NCBI GenBank assembly: GCA_023484105.1
Contig: JAMDBD010000021.1
Coordinates: 1 to 64,000 of the forward strand
Reading direction: 5' to 3'
DNA from: Thermoplasmatota archaeon
GTDB lineage: Archaea; Thermoplasmatota; Thermoplasmata; Thermoplasmatales; Thermoplasmataceae
DNA: 64,000 bases
Part shown: positions 1 through 13,650 of the stretch, piece by piece
How positions within the stretch are numbered: position 1 is the first letter of the stretch
Layout of the letters: every line of letters starts with the position of its first letter
Position numbers and translations under genes: made by a program
Notes under the pieces: model-generated
The model's database searches: none
Seen by the model: only the letters and a program-made list of their open reading frames with translations
Told to the model about the DNA's origin: nothing

Positions 1-225
1 ATCTTTGGAGACCTCAGCAAGTATTATGTGTTTATTTACCCGTTCCTTCAGGGATGACACGATGTTGGGATTTTTCCTGAATATCTCCCCAATTCTCTTC
101 TCATTCACAATAAAGAGAACAATATCCTCACTTTCGAGGCATTCCCGCAGGTGTTCATGAGTTAGGCTTTCGAAGAGTTGGATGTAACCCATTATCTTAT
201 TATCAACAGTTATTTCACCTGGCAA
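1..225 (-). CDS. nusA: NusA-like transcription factor, N-terminal part (runs off the window)
   Basis: This reading frame leaves the window at position 1, so only the first 75 residues are visible. The segment KIMGYIQLFESLT resembles the opening of archaeal NusA-like proteins, which bind RNA through KH domains and travel with RNA polymerase. The next residues, ending near VLFIVNEKRIGEIF, fit the first half of the first KH domain. The start is inferred to be TTG at 225-223, because the end of rpoA2 supplies an AGGA-type ribosome binding site and the nearest ATG (192-190) would cut into the conserved segment. It lies 5 nt behind rpoA2 in the same operon. In many archaea rpl30e sits between these two genes; it is absent here. 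Being partial, the call rests on position and about 30 informative residues. Confidence 0.72.
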   Translation of the reverse strand, partial: MPGEITVDNKIMGYIQLFESLTHEHLRECLESEDIVLFIVNEKRIGEIFRKNPNIVSSLKERVNKHIILAEVSKD

Positions 226-230
226 TCAGA

Positions 231-4431
<4,201 letters not shown>

Positions 4432-4435
<4 letters not shown>

Positions 4436-7400
4436 CTCAAATCACCCAGAACAAGTCTCATCATAACACCCATCGTGCTCAATTCATCTCTCATAAGTTT
4501 GAATGCATAACTTGTCTCAACCGGATGGATATTCCCAGTGTTGCCGCAAACAGGACACTTAATTGTTCCTCTTTTCCTGTCATATATTGCCAGATGCCCG
4601 CAGCTTGGATTTCCACAGACATAGAGTATGGTACCGTCACTCTGATCAAGCAGCCTGTCCTTGATTACCATTGCCGCACCATGGGCTATGAGTGTATCCC
4701 TCTCCATCTCGCCAAACCTGAGGCCTCCACCTCTGGACCTTCCCTCCGTAGGCTGTCTGGTGAGTATCTGAACGGGTCCGCGTGATCTTGCGTGAAACTT
4801 GCCAGCTACCATGTGATGCAGTTTCTGATAGTAAATGACGCCAATGAACACATCAGCCTTGAACTTTGTACCGAGAATTCCGTCATACATTACTTCAGCT
4901 GAAGACCTCCTGAATCCATACTTTACAAGTTCTTCTCTCAAGGACTCTTCGCGGTCTCCGCTGAAAATAGTTCCGTCGATCCTGCCGCCCTTCATTGTGG
5001 AAACTTTGCCACCAATCATTTCAAGTATATGGCCCACAGTCATTCTTGAAGGAATTCCATGAGGGTTGATTATGATATCAGGTATTACGCCATCTTCCGT
5101 GAACGGCATATCCTCCTGTGGAACTATCACTCCAATGACCCCTTTCTGCCCATGCCTTGAGGCAAATTTGTCACCAAGTTCTGGAACTCTGTCGCTCCTA
5201 ACCCTGATCTTCACCACTCTGCTGTTGCTTTCAGACACAGTCATTATCACATTGTCCACAAACCCTTTCTCGTTTGGCCTGATAGTGATTGAAGATTCCC
5301 TCCTTCTCTGCGGGCCAAGTTTCTCAGCCCCTTCCTCAAGAAATCTTGGAGGCGATGTCTTTCCGACAAGAACATCTGACCCCTCGACATATGATTCAGG
5401 GTAGATTATCCCATTTTCATCCAAATTTTTGTAGTATTCTTCAGCTCTTGCGCCAAGCACATCATGAGTGGGAATTTCAAATCGGTCTTCCTGACCACCA
5501 GGGTAACGCCTTTCCTCAGCAGTGTACGTTCTGAAGAATGAACTCCTTCCCATTCCCCTCTCTATAGCTGCTCTGTTGACAACTATCGCATCCTGTATGT
5601 TGTACCCTTCGAATGAAAGAATTGCAACCACAAGATTCTGCCCGGCTGGTTTCTTGTCGTAATTGATGTAATCCATTACCCTTGTTGTAACAAGTGGTGC
5701 CTGAGGATAATGCAAAAAGTGTCCTCTGGAATCGTTCCTGATCCTGAAGTTTGCTGAGGATAGACCTATTGATTGTTTCGTCATTGCTGCCGCCATAGTG
5801 ATTCTCGGCGATGAGTTATGCTCAGGATACGGTGTCACCGATGCCGTAACTCCAAGAAGCAGATGCGGATCAATTTCAAGATGTGTATGGTCTGGAGTCA
5901 GAAGACTTTTCACGGTGATGTCGTGCTGGCATTTGAGGCACTTAAGCGTAAAATGATCCGGTTCCGGAAAATTCTCTCCAAGGTCAGTCCAGACAACCTG
6001 TGTTCTTGAAAGATACTCTCCACACGAAGGGCATTTCTCTGGGGATTCGTAAGCATATACCGAAATTAGCAGATCTTCTTCTTCCTCCGCATCAATCCAC
6101 TCTATCTTCCCCTCAGAGGTGAGATCCGTTATACTTTTTTCACCCGTTTCAAGCATCCTGAGATCCTTTGATGTTAGAACAGTGTTTCCCTGGTTAAGTA
6201 GAATGAGCGGTCTTCTTATTCTGCCGCGGTCACAGTTGATTATCAGTTCATCAGTGTTCTGGTCGTGCCTAAGGTTAACCTCATCAGATAGCTGCCCCTT
6301 CCTTCTCAGAGACCTTAGTATCCCGGCTAACTTTGAAAGGTCATTATGGTAACCTATCAGATCACCATTCAGGTATACCCTGCCGTCACCCCCTTTGCCT
6401 ATCTTTGCCTCAACACCGTTCTTCTTCAGGACTTCCAGAACAGGTGCATCATCCACCCCCTCTGTTATGTTTATTATCAGGGTTGCATTTTTTACAAGGC
6501 CGCAGTTCTGCCCCTCCGGTGTCTCATTGGGGCAAATTCTTCCCCACTGGGTCGGATGAAGATCCCTTGCCTCGAAGTGAGGCTGTGATCTCGTGAGCGG
6601 TGAAATTATTCTTCTGAGATGAGAAAGAGTTGAAACGTTGGAAACCCTGTCAAGCAACTGGGAGATTCCTGTCCTCCCGCCTGTCCAGTTTCCGGTGGAC
6701 ATTGCATGAAGGAGCTTCTGTGTAAGAAGATCCTGTCTTATGGCCGGGCGCAGTTTTGCCCCCTTTCTAGAATAAGTCCTTTCGAGTTGATATTTGAGAT
6801 CTTTCATCACAGACTGAAATGCCCCTCTGAATATCTCATCAAGAAGATCTCCAGAAAGCTTTATCCTCTTGTTGGCCAGATGATCCTTGTCATCCTCCTT
6901 TCTGATCCCAAGGTTAAGTTCAAGAAGAGCTCTCGCCATTCTCCCAAGGTAGATTGCCTTCTTGTATCTCTCATCAGCCGTGTCTCCCAGGTGGGGCAAA
7001 AGAGACTTGTCCAGCATCTGTGATATCTTTTTCTCTCTGTATTCCTTTGCCTGCCCTGAAGCGAATCTCTTTTCCAGATATACTATTGCATCTTCTGTTG
7101 TACTTATACCATTCGGAGATATGGCAGAAGGTTTCTTTGCCTCCTCTATGTTTGCATATATAATTGGTTCCATATTCGGGGATGATTCAATGGAATCATG
7201 TATATCTGAATCCTTTTCCATTCCCAGTGCCTTCATCAGTATTGCCAATGGAATGGTTCCAGCAACACTTGGAATGGTAACGCTGATTATTCCTTCATTC
7301 CCCTTTTCCATTGAGGTCAGTGCCCTGAAGCCCCCCTTCTGAGAAAAGACCTTGGCGACCTCAACCATTGTATCATATTTCTCTTCTGATTCCACGAGTA

Positions 7401-8028
7401 TTCTGTTTGGTGCCAGATCTTCAAGGGATACTATCACTTTTTCAGTTCCACCTATAATGAAATATCCGCCAGAATCGTTAGGATCTTCTCCAACGTACTG
7501 CAGTTTTTCCTCCCTCGTACCGTTAACTGGTCCGTTGTTCTTCTCTATGTACTGATCGAGGTTCTCACCGTAAAGAGTACATATTTTGGATCTTACCATC
7601 ACCGGAAGCTCACCGATCCTGAGCGTATCAGACCTATCTCCAATACCGTTTATAAAAGTGGTCACGCGCAAGAATATCGGAGCCATGTAATTGAGATCTC
7701 TGAGCCTTGCCTCGTTTGGGGTAATCTGGTTAGAAGCTCCAGAAGCCTCTTTTATTTCCGGCTTATCAACAAATATAGTTCCAGCAGACAGCTTCCCGTT
7801 CTTGTCCCTGACTCTTCCAAAGACTATTTTCACCTCATCGCCACGCGTTTTTGACTTGTCAAGCACTATCACCCCGGGCTCATCATCGTCAGTGACCTTT
7901 GTCTCATCTACGATCTGCTGCATAATGCTGTTGGGATTGTCTTTTGTGGCGACAAAATAATTCATTGATTCTATCTGATGGTTCACAACACCCTTTGCCT
8001 TAAAAAAAGCATCAATTATTTCCTTCAT
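4432..8028 (-). CDS. rpoB: DNA-directed RNA polymerase subunit B (Rpo2), undivided
   Basis: Second-largest RNA polymerase subunit, forming the other wall of the active cleft. At 1198 residues the gene is whole, not split into B' and B'' as in many methanogens and haloarchaea. Conserved segments include WGRICPNETPEGQNCGLVKN, the GDKFASRHGQKGVIG block and the C-terminal RGGGLRFGEMERD. A zinc ribbon near the C-terminus is seen as CGNPSCGHL followed by CPVCG, and a second cysteine cluster (CPSCGEYL, then CLKC) lies near residue 670. It overlaps rpoH upstream and rpoA1 downstream by four bases each, giving coupled synthesis of the core subunits. Confidence 0.98.
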
Positions 8029-8288
8029 TTGAAAAGACCGCCTTCCACCACCCTATAATAAACAGAGATGCCTGCAGTTGGACTATTGCGGATTATCTTT
8101 ATTATCGTTCCATCTTCAAGTGGACCGTTGATCTCTTCCAGTGCCTTAATTGCAGGGTCGCTTTTGCTTATCCTAGGGAGCAAGTCTTTCCCTATGTTTA
8201 AATCCTTTAAAATCCTTTCCTCTTCGTCTTTTTTAACAACCTGATGTTCTGGAACCATTTCGTGTTTGAGCACGTTTATTTTTGCCAT
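8025..8288 (-). CDS. rpoH: DNA-directed RNA polymerase subunit H (Rpo5)
   Basis: Small RNA polymerase subunit homologous to the C-terminal domain of eukaryotic Rpb5. The protein begins MAKINVLKHEMVPEHQVV and contains the family core DLLPRISKSDPA and GTIIKIIRNSPTAG. I place the start at ATG 8288-8286, giving 87 residues: a longer frame exists to 8333, but its first 15 codons would lie inside the tRNA-Lys gene, and a GGGTGG ribosome binding site sits just before this ATG. First protein gene of the rpo operon; its stop overlaps the rpoB start as ATGA. With only 14 bases between the tRNA and this start, the two probably share a transcript that is processed at the tRNA end. Confidence 0.95.
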   Translation of the reverse strand: MAKINVLKHEMVPEHQVVKKDEEERILKDLNIGKDLLPRISKSDPAIKALEEINGPLEDGTIIKIIRNSPTAGISVYYRVVEGGLFK

Positions 8289-8302
8289 TTTTACCACCCC
8301 TG

Positions 8303-8376
8303 CGGGCCCGGGGGGATTCGGACCCCCGACCACCTGGTTAAAAGCCAGATGCTCTACCTAGCTGAGCTACGGGCCC
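8303..8376 (-). tRNA. tRNA-Lys (anticodon UUU)
   Basis: A 74-base cloverleaf reads from 8376 down to 8303. The acceptor stem is GGGCCCG paired with CGGGCCC, the D-arm contains AGCTCAGCTAGGTAGAGC, the anticodon stem TCTGG/CCAGG closes the loop CTTTTAA with anticodon UUU, and the T-arm is GGGGG-TCCGAAT-CCCCC. The discriminator is G. CCA is not encoded and no intron is present. It lies immediately upstream of rpoH on the same strand. Confidence 0.97.
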
Positions 8377-8860
8377 ACACAACCAGAGCAAGCCCCATAT
8401 TTTGTTTGAATATAAATCTTCTTTCTAATGCACTTATAAAGAACCAAGATGAATGGAACTGAAAAAGCTCAAAGACCTACTGTTATGAATATAAAGATCA
8501 GACCTGTTAATCGGAATCCATAGAAGTGTTAGGTGTGATCCAAAGAATTAAGAGACGTATGAAATGCCTTCCCTGCCCAGCATGGACGGATGTGAGCCTC
8601 TATTCAATACCCAGCGAGACATTATTATCTGAACCATGCCGACAGTATACAGGTAGAGAGGCGGAGAGCACAGAGATGGGTCTATTTATCCGGTCTTGTT
8701 TCGGCAGCAGTTCGTATTGTACTCACACTTTTATGCACACTTTGCATTTCTATTTCTTGGTCAGCAAGCGGGAACAGTTGAAGTTGATGTTCTTTAACCA
8801 TTAATGTTTCTCAGAGTGTCAGAGGGAAGTTATTTAAGACGCGGGAAAATTCCCTAACGC
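8377..8860. other. Intergenic region of about 480 bases, no gene recognised except the fixC promoter
   Basis: It lies between the divergent tRNA-Lys and fixC genes, so it should hold both promoters. An open frame of 92 codons at 8526-8804 has no recognisable protein features and no clear ribosome binding site, and I do not call it. I saw no tRNA, signal recognition particle RNA or RNase P RNA motif. The middle part (about 8570-8720) is richer in G and C than the flanks, which could be consistent with a small RNA, but I found no convincing fold by eye. Confidence 0.5.
8830..8837 (+). promoter_or_regulatory. TATA-like box of the fixC operon
   Basis: TTATTTAA is centred about 27 bases before the fixC ATG at 8861. 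That spacing puts the predicted transcription start on the start codon, so the mRNA is probably leaderless; no Shine-Dalgarno sequence is seen. Confidence 0.6.
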
Positions 8861-10153
8861 ATGAGCGAATTCGACGCAATAGTTGTAGGCGCTGGCCCTG
8901 CCGGTACTTCAGCGGCCTCAAAGATGGCCAGTTCAGGCATGAATGTCCTCCTTGTAGAGAGAGGTGATCCACCAGGGAGCAAGAACGTATCCGGTGGTAT
9001 TCTATGGGGCAAGGATCTTTCAAAGCTATATCCAGACTGGGAGAAAACTGCACCACTGGAGAGATTCATAACCAATAAGGTAACTGGCTTTCTCACAGAA
9101 GATTCCTCCATATCCATAGATTTCAAGACTAAAAGATTTGAACGGCAAAGGACCGGTTATTCAGTTCTTCGTACTAAGCTTGATGGATGGCTGGCGAAGA
9201 AGGCCAAGGATTCTGGTGCCACTGTCATTACAGGAATAACTGTGGATGGTCTTGCACGTGACGGTAACAAGGTTATAGGCGTTAGGCAGGAAAATGATGT
9301 CATCACATCCGACCTGGTTGTTCTGGCAGAGGGTGCAAATCCAAGAATAGCCATAGATGAAGGCCTTAGGCAACCTATAAACGACCATGATGTGGCAATA
9401 GGAATAAAGCAGGTCTTTAAATTTTCCGAACAGACGATAAATGAGAGGTTCAATCTCAGGAATGGTGCAGGTTTTGCCGGGGAATATTCACTGGGATTCC
9501 TCAATAACGGGGTTAAAGCTGGCGGATTTCTGTACACAAACAAGGATACCATATCGCTTGGCGTTGTGATAGATATCTTTGATCTCAGGAAAGACAATTC
9601 CACATATTCTTTTGATATTATGGAAAAATTCGCTTCTCATCCCTACATTGCACCTTACATCGAGGGGGGCCAGCTTCAGGAATACAGCGCTCATCTAGTT
9701 TGCGAGGGTGGGATAGACTATGTCCCAAAACTCTACGGCAATGGATATCTTATTGCGGGAGATTCTGCGGGTTTCTCTTTCAGCAACGGCATGATGATAC
9801 AGGGAATGAACTATGCCATAGCGTCTGGAATTGCAGCCGGTGAAACTGCTATCAGCGCCAAAGAAAGTAACGATTACTCGGAATCCATGCTGTCTTCATA
9901 CGAAAAGAAACTTTCAAGCAGCGAAGTCCTTATGGATATGAGGAACTTCAGAGGAATACAGAACGTCACCTGGAGTCCCTTGGTTCACGAGTTTATTCCT
10001 AAATTCACTGAGGGGATTCTTTACAACATGTTCAACGAGACGGGTGAACCTAAGAAACACCTGTTTGAGATCGCCCTTGAGAACTTTGCTGGATCAAAGT
10101 ATGACAGGAAGAGTCTTGTCCTTGATCTCTATAGGATGATGAGGAGGATGTAA
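8861..10153 (+). CDS. fixC: FixC-type electron transfer flavoprotein:quinone oxidoreductase
   Basis: FAD-dependent dehydrogenase that takes electrons from the electron transfer flavoprotein and passes them to membrane quinone. The N-terminus is a dinucleotide-binding fold (VVGAGPAGTSAASKMA, residues 6-22) followed by ERGDPPGSKNVSGG, both typical of FixC and ETF:QO. A second FAD motif, YLIAGDSAGF, lies near residue 300. At 430 residues it lacks the C-terminal iron-sulfur domain of mitochondrial ETF:QO; the next gene, fixX, supplies it. First gene of a four-gene operon with etfB and etfA. Start at ATG 8861 agrees with the TATA-like box 27 bases upstream. Likely role: feeding electrons from acyl-CoA or similar dehydrogenases into the respiratory chain. 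Confidence 0.93.
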   Translation: MSEFDAIVVGAGPAGTSAASKMASSGMNVLLVERGDPPGSKNVSGGILWGKDLSKLYPDWEKTAPLERFITNKVTGFLTEDSSISIDFKTKRFERQRTGYSVLRTKLDGWLAKKAKDSGATVITGITVDGLARDGNKVIGVRQENDVITSDLVVLAEGANPRIAIDEGLRQPINDHDVAIGIKQVFKFSEQTINERFNLRNGAGFAGEYSLGFLNNGVKAGGFLYTNKDTISLGVVIDIFDLRKDNSTYSFDIMEKFASHPYIAPYIEGGQLQEYSAHLVCEGGIDYVPKLYGNGYLIAGDSAGFSFSNGMMIQGMNYAIASGIAAGETAISAKESNDYSESMLSSYEKKLSSSEVLMDMRNFRGIQNVTWSPLVHEFIPKFTEGILYNMFNETGEPKKHLFEIALENFAGSKYDRKSLVLDLYRMMRRM

Positions 10154-10154
10154 G

Positions 10155-10427
10155 ATGAATATTGAAGAAAAGCTTGCAGTTCTGAACTATAAGACCGATC
10201 CCACGTATCCGCACATAACGGTAAACCCTTCCATATGCGAAACATGTCCAGACCACTTCTGCACATTTGCCTGCCCTGCAAGATGCTATACACTGATTGA
10301 TGGAAAACTTAACTTCAAGTACGAAGACTGTGTTGAATGCGGAACCTGTTTTGTTGCATGCTCCCACGGCAGTGTCAAGTGGACCAACCCCAAGGGTGGT
10401 CAAGGCATTAAATATAAGCTAGGGTGA
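10155..10427 (+). CDS. fixX: FixX ferredoxin-like protein
   Basis: Ninety-residue ferredoxin that partners FixC. Two cysteine clusters are visible: CETCPDHFCTFACPARC and CVECGTCFVACS. The second has the CxxCxxCxxxC pattern of a [4Fe-4S] site; the first is a diverged cluster, as in the FixX family. The start ATG lies one base beyond the fixC stop with a GGAGG-like sequence before it (gaggaggatg). It corresponds to the iron-sulfur domain fused to the flavoprotein in mitochondrial ETF:QO. It probably relays electrons between the FixC flavin and quinone. Confidence 0.92.
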   Translation: MNIEEKLAVLNYKTDPTYPHITVNPSICETCPDHFCTFACPARCYTLIDGKLNFKYEDCVECGTCFVACSHGSVKWTNPKGGQGIKYKLG

Positions 10428-10431
10428 TTGA

Positions 10432-11226
10432 ATGGTTCTGGAGATTGTGGTGATGGTGAAACAGGTGCCAGACAGTCAGGAAGTTGTAATAGATCCTGTC
10501 ACGATGAATCTGAACAGGAGCATGACTAGAAATGTAACAAACAGGGCTGATGAAAATGCACTTGAGGCAGCCCTCCAGATAAAAGATAAAACCCCTGCGA
10601 ATATAACTGTTGTTTCAATGGGACCCCCGCAGGCGGAGTCCACAATGATAGAATGCCTTGCCAGAGGCGCAGATAGGGCAATCCTTGTTTCTGACAGGGC
10701 TCTTGGCGGAGCTGATACTTATCCAACAGGCCTGACCGTTGCTTCGGCCATTTCCAAACTTGATCATTTTGATATAATATTCGCGGGTGAGGAGTCTTCA
10801 GATTCAAGTACAGGTCATGTTGGACCAGGTGTTGCTGAATTTCTAGGGATCGACCAGATAACTTACTGCTCGAAAATTCAGTATGAGGATGGTTACGTTA
10901 CAGCTGAAAGGGAACTTGAGGATGGTACTGAAGTCGTTAAATGTCCTACACCTGTTCTCGTCACTGTTTTGCTTAACAGCAATTATCCGAGAAGACAGAC
11001 TCTAAGGAGAAAGATAGATGCCGTGCGTAAGGGCATGGAGGTCTGGAACATTGAGAAACTGGAACTTAAGCCGGAATGGGTGGGCGTGCGCGGATCCCCT
11101 ACAATAGTGAGACGGATGCAGTCCATCAAGGAAAAACAGAGGGAAGGGAAGAAAGTCACGCTTGAACAGATTCCAGACCTTGTGAAGGAACTCTATGAAA
11201 AGAAGATCATAAGGGAGGTGCACTGA
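10432..11226 (+). CDS. etfB: Electron transfer flavoprotein beta subunit
   Basis: Small subunit of the ETF heterodimer (FixA). It opens MVLEIVVMVKQVPDSQEV, contains NRADENALEAALQI and the EESSDSSTGHVGPGVAEFLG block that lines the AMP or second-FAD site, and ends with LRRKIDAVRKG, all family features. Length of 264 residues is normal. It follows fixX by four bases and precedes etfA directly. Grouping with fixC and fixX makes a quinone-linked ETF likely. Whether it bifurcates electrons, as some FixABCX complexes do, cannot be settled from this reading. Confidence 0.94.
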   Translation: MVLEIVVMVKQVPDSQEVVIDPVTMNLNRSMTRNVTNRADENALEAALQIKDKTPANITVVSMGPPQAESTMIECLARGADRAILVSDRALGGADTYPTGLTVASAISKLDHFDIIFAGEESSDSSTGHVGPGVAEFLGIDQITYCSKIQYEDGYVTAERELEDGTEVVKCPTPVLVTVLLNSNYPRRQTLRRKIDAVRKGMEVWNIEKLELKPEWVGVRGSPTIVRRMQSIKEKQREGKKVTLEQIPDLVKELYEKKIIREVH

Positions 11227-12318
11227 TTGACAGGACTTCGCTATGCAAAGCCCGTTGACAACCCCAACGAGTGGAGAAATGTATTTGTTTACCTGGAAAA
11301 TGGAAATGGGAAGCTTAAACGCGTTGCCCTGGAGATGATCGGTGCTGGCAAGGCCCTCGCCGAGAAGGTGAGTGAAAAGCTTGTCGGAATTCTGATAGGG
11401 GATAAAATAGAAGAAATGGCAAGGGAAGCTGCCGCTTACGGATGTGATGTCATTCTGGGTGCGCAGTCACCCGACCTGAGGCAGTTCAGAACGATACCGT
11501 ATGCCAACATTGTGGGTGAATTTGTTGAGGCTGAGAAACCCAATGTTTTTCTTATACCTGCAACCAGAAACGGAAGAGATCTTGCGTCCAGGATAGCTGT
11601 AAAATGCCAGGCTGGAGTCACAGCTGACTGTACTGAACTTGATATAGAGAAGGATACAAGGATACTGTCTGCTCACAGGCCAACATATGGAGAGAGCATG
11701 CTTGCAGAAATTCTGTGCAGAAAGCATAGGCCTCAGATGGCTACTGCTAGAGCCGGCATATTCAAGGTTCCGGAAAAGACCCAGGACCCATCAGCATGTA
11801 CTATAACTATCAAAGACGTGAGTGTTGATAAGAAATACCTTGCAAAGGAAATACTGGAATTCAGGCCGAAAAATAAGGTAGACCTGACAGCTGCCAGTGT
11901 TGTTGTCTCCGGAGGTCTCGGGCTTGGGTCTCCTGAAGGCTTCAAGCTAATTGAGGAATTGGCCAGTGTTTTGGGTGGAGAGGTTGGAGCCTCAAGACCA
12001 ACGGCAGATCTTGGGTGGATTTCCAGGGATCATCAGGTTGGCCAGACCGGAACCACTGTAAGGCCGAGACTATACGTTGCAGTTGGTATTTCAGGAAAAA
12101 TACAGCACATCATGGGAATGAAGAACAGTGAGACTGTGATATCCATAAATACTGATCCTCAGGCTGAAATTGTAAAATACTCAGATTATTTCATAAATGA
12201 GGATTACAAGAAAGCTTTACCGGCTCTGATCGAAGCTATAAAGAGTTACAAAAATGCCGATAATGAAGTAGCCCCAGCGGTTCAGAACCAGGGTGGTCTA
12301 GCGGAAGGCAGCCAGTGA
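11227..12318 (+). CDS. etfA: Electron transfer flavoprotein alpha subunit
   Basis: Large ETF subunit (FixB), 363 residues. The C-terminal FAD domain is clear: SGGLGLGSPEGFKLIEELA near residue 225, then GASRPTADLGW, the VGQTGTTVRP loop and GISGKIQHIMGM, all of which contact FAD in this family. The start is TTG at 11227, directly after the etfB stop; there is no ATG near the conserved N-terminus. The 3' end overlaps the end of hemB on the other strand by 21 bases, a tail-to-tail arrangement. No redox-active cysteine cluster is present. Confidence 0.93.
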   Translation: MTGLRYAKPVDNPNEWRNVFVYLENGNGKLKRVALEMIGAGKALAEKVSEKLVGILIGDKIEEMAREAAAYGCDVILGAQSPDLRQFRTIPYANIVGEFVEAEKPNVFLIPATRNGRDLASRIAVKCQAGVTADCTELDIEKDTRILSAHRPTYGESMLAEILCRKHRPQMATARAGIFKVPEKTQDPSACTITIKDVSVDKKYLAKEILEFRPKNKVDLTAASVVVSGGLGLGSPEGFKLIEELASVLGGEVGASRPTADLGWISRDHQVGQTGTTVRPRLYVAVGISGKIQHIMGMKNSETVISINTDPQAEIVKYSDYFINEDYKKALPALIEAIKSYKNADNEVAPAVQNQGGLAEGSQ

Positions 12319-13278
12319 TACATTACCGGATGTCAGATAGTCAGCGAAATAAGTTATTAGGAGATCGGCTCCAGCCCTGAAGAACGAGTACAGATATTCT
12401 TCCAGTGTCTCTTGGGGTAGGAAACCTGAGTCAATTGCATTCCTTATCATCACATATTCTCCACTAACACTGTAGACTGCCAAGGGTTTGTGGAATCGCT
12501 CCCTGACTGATCTGACTATGTCCAGATAGAAGAGACCAGGCTTCACCATTATTATATCGGCACCTTCGTTTATATCAAGCTCTATCTCGTCAATCCATTC
12601 CTGTGATCTTCTATAGTCCATCTGATAACTCTTTCTGTCTCCCTCTCTGGGTGCAGAATCGGCTGCATACCTGAACGGATTGTACAGGGTTGATGCATAC
12701 TTTACGCTGTATGCCATTATCATTGTGTTATTGAATCCAGAAGTGTCCAGCGCATTCCTTATTACTCCCACCTGACCATCCATCATACCGCTGGGAGCAA
12801 TTACGTTAACGCCGGCCTGGGCATAGCTCAGTGCTATCTTTTCATATACTTTCAGGGTGCTGTCATTGTCAACTGCACCATTGCGTATGAGACCACACTG
12901 GCCCGTGTCCGTGTATTCGCAAAGGCAGAGATCTGCCATAACGTTCAGGCTGTAATTTTCCCTGGCGATAGCAATGGCTTTCTGCACTATGCCTTCACTG
13001 CTGTAGGAGGCTGAACCGGTGCTGTCCTTGTGCGATGGTATTCCAAACAGCAGAATGTTTCTGATTCCGTTTGCGGTGAGGTGATCAAGGTGTTTTCTGT
13101 AACTGTTGATATCATACCGGTATATGCCCCTCATCTCCTGTATCTCTTTTTTCTCCCTGAGATTTTCATCGACAAATACTGGCATAACAAGGCTGTCCCT
13201 TCTGACTTTGACATCTGCGAGAGAATCTCTCATAGTAATGCTGGCCCGTGATCTTCTCATTCTTGTAGCAGGAAACAT
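12298..13278 (-). CDS. hemB: Porphobilinogen synthase (delta-aminolevulinic acid dehydratase)
   Basis: Condenses two 5-aminolevulinate molecules to porphobilinogen, an early step to haem and sirohaem. Both Schiff-base lysines are visible: K193 in AYSVKYAS and K246 in IIMVKPG. The zinc-binding segment reads CLCEYTDTGQC (C118, C120, C128), so this is a zinc-type enzyme. Length of 326 residues is normal. The ATG at 13278 lies about 25 bases from a TATA-like CTTAAATTTG, so a leaderless mRNA is likely. It is divergent from the small gene at 13315, with promoters overlapping within 36 bases. Haem would serve, among others, the P450 encoded nearby, though the two genes are not linked in an operon. 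Confidence 0.97.
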   Translation of the reverse strand: MFPATRMRRSRASITMRDSLADVKVRRDSLVMPVFVDENLREKKEIQEMRGIYRYDINSYRKHLDHLTANGIRNILLFGIPSHKDSTGSASYSSEGIVQKAIAIARENYSLNVMADLCLCEYTDTGQCGLIRNGAVDNDSTLKVYEKIALSYAQAGVNVIAPSGMMDGQVGVIRNALDTSGFNNTMIMAYSVKYASTLYNPFRYAADSAPREGDRKSYQMDYRRSQEWIDEIELDINEGADIIMVKPGLFYLDIVRSVRERFHKPLAVYSVSGEYVMIRNAIDSGFLPQETLEEYLYSFFRAGADLLITYFADYLTSGNVSLAAFR

Positions 13279-13314
13279 AAGGCATAAATGTATTACTCAA
13301 ATTTAAGGGGTGTT
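13279..13314. promoter_or_regulatory. Compact divergent promoter region of hemB and the 13315 gene
   Basis: The 36 bases between the two divergent start codons contain a TATA-like CTTAAATTTG on the minus strand (13298-13307, centred about 25 bases from the hemB ATG) and CATAAATGTA on the plus strand (13283-13292, about 27 bases from the 13315 ATG). The two boxes are about 15 bases apart, so two polymerases could hardly occupy both at once. Confidence 0.55.
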
Positions 13315-13650
13315 ATGGCTAAGAAAGCAAGGGCTGTTTCAGAGATAATGCTGCCTCAGGATACCGTGGACATGCTGGTGAGGGATCATGAGAACGGAAC
13401 AGGATTCCTTTCAGAGGCAAAGGAAGGGTTCGATACAAATGAGGCACGGATCATATACGAGATATCTGGAAACAGGATAAAGGTAATATATGATTTTTAC
13501 ACGCCAGATCTGCGTACAGCAATCATGCATGGCCTTGAGATCGTCTCAAAGGTTTCAATCAGGATACTCGCTCAGACCAGCGGGCTTAGTGATGAAAATA
13601 TCAGATTCCAGTCAGTGAGGGGAATGTGGATAGATTTCATGGAAGCTTAG
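13315..13650 (+). CDS. Conserved small protein of unknown function
   Basis: A 111-residue acidic-basic mixed protein, MAKKARAVSEIMLPQ at its start, with no signal peptide, membrane segment or cysteine. I do not recognise the family. The sequence alternates predicted strands and helices (for example KVIYDFYTPD followed by LRTAIMHGLEIVSKVSIRILAQT), suggesting a compact alpha/beta fold. An in-frame ATG also exists at 13288, but the ATG at 13315 has a TATA-like box at the right distance and an AGGGG sequence before it. It is divergent from hemB, and its last four bases overlap the end of the ATPase gene on the other strand. Confidence 0.7.
   Translation: MAKKARAVSEIMLPQDTVDMLVRDHENGTGFLSEAKEGFDTNEARIIYEISGNRIKVIYDFYTPDLRTAIMHGLEIVSKVSIRILAQTSGLSDENIRFQSVRGMWIDFMEA

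Noticed and set aside
8289-8333. N-terminal extension of rpoH into the tRNA-Lys gene
   Set aside because: The extra 15 codons lie within or against the tRNA, and a ribosome binding site with ATG at 8288 gives the family N-terminus.
8560-8730. Possible signal recognition particle or RNase P RNA in the G+C-richer part of the gap
   Set aside because: None of the conserved core motifs of either RNA was found.
8526-8804. Open frame of 92 codons between tRNA-Lys and fixC
   Set aside because: No recognisable motif, no plausible start signals, and its end runs close to the fixC promoter.
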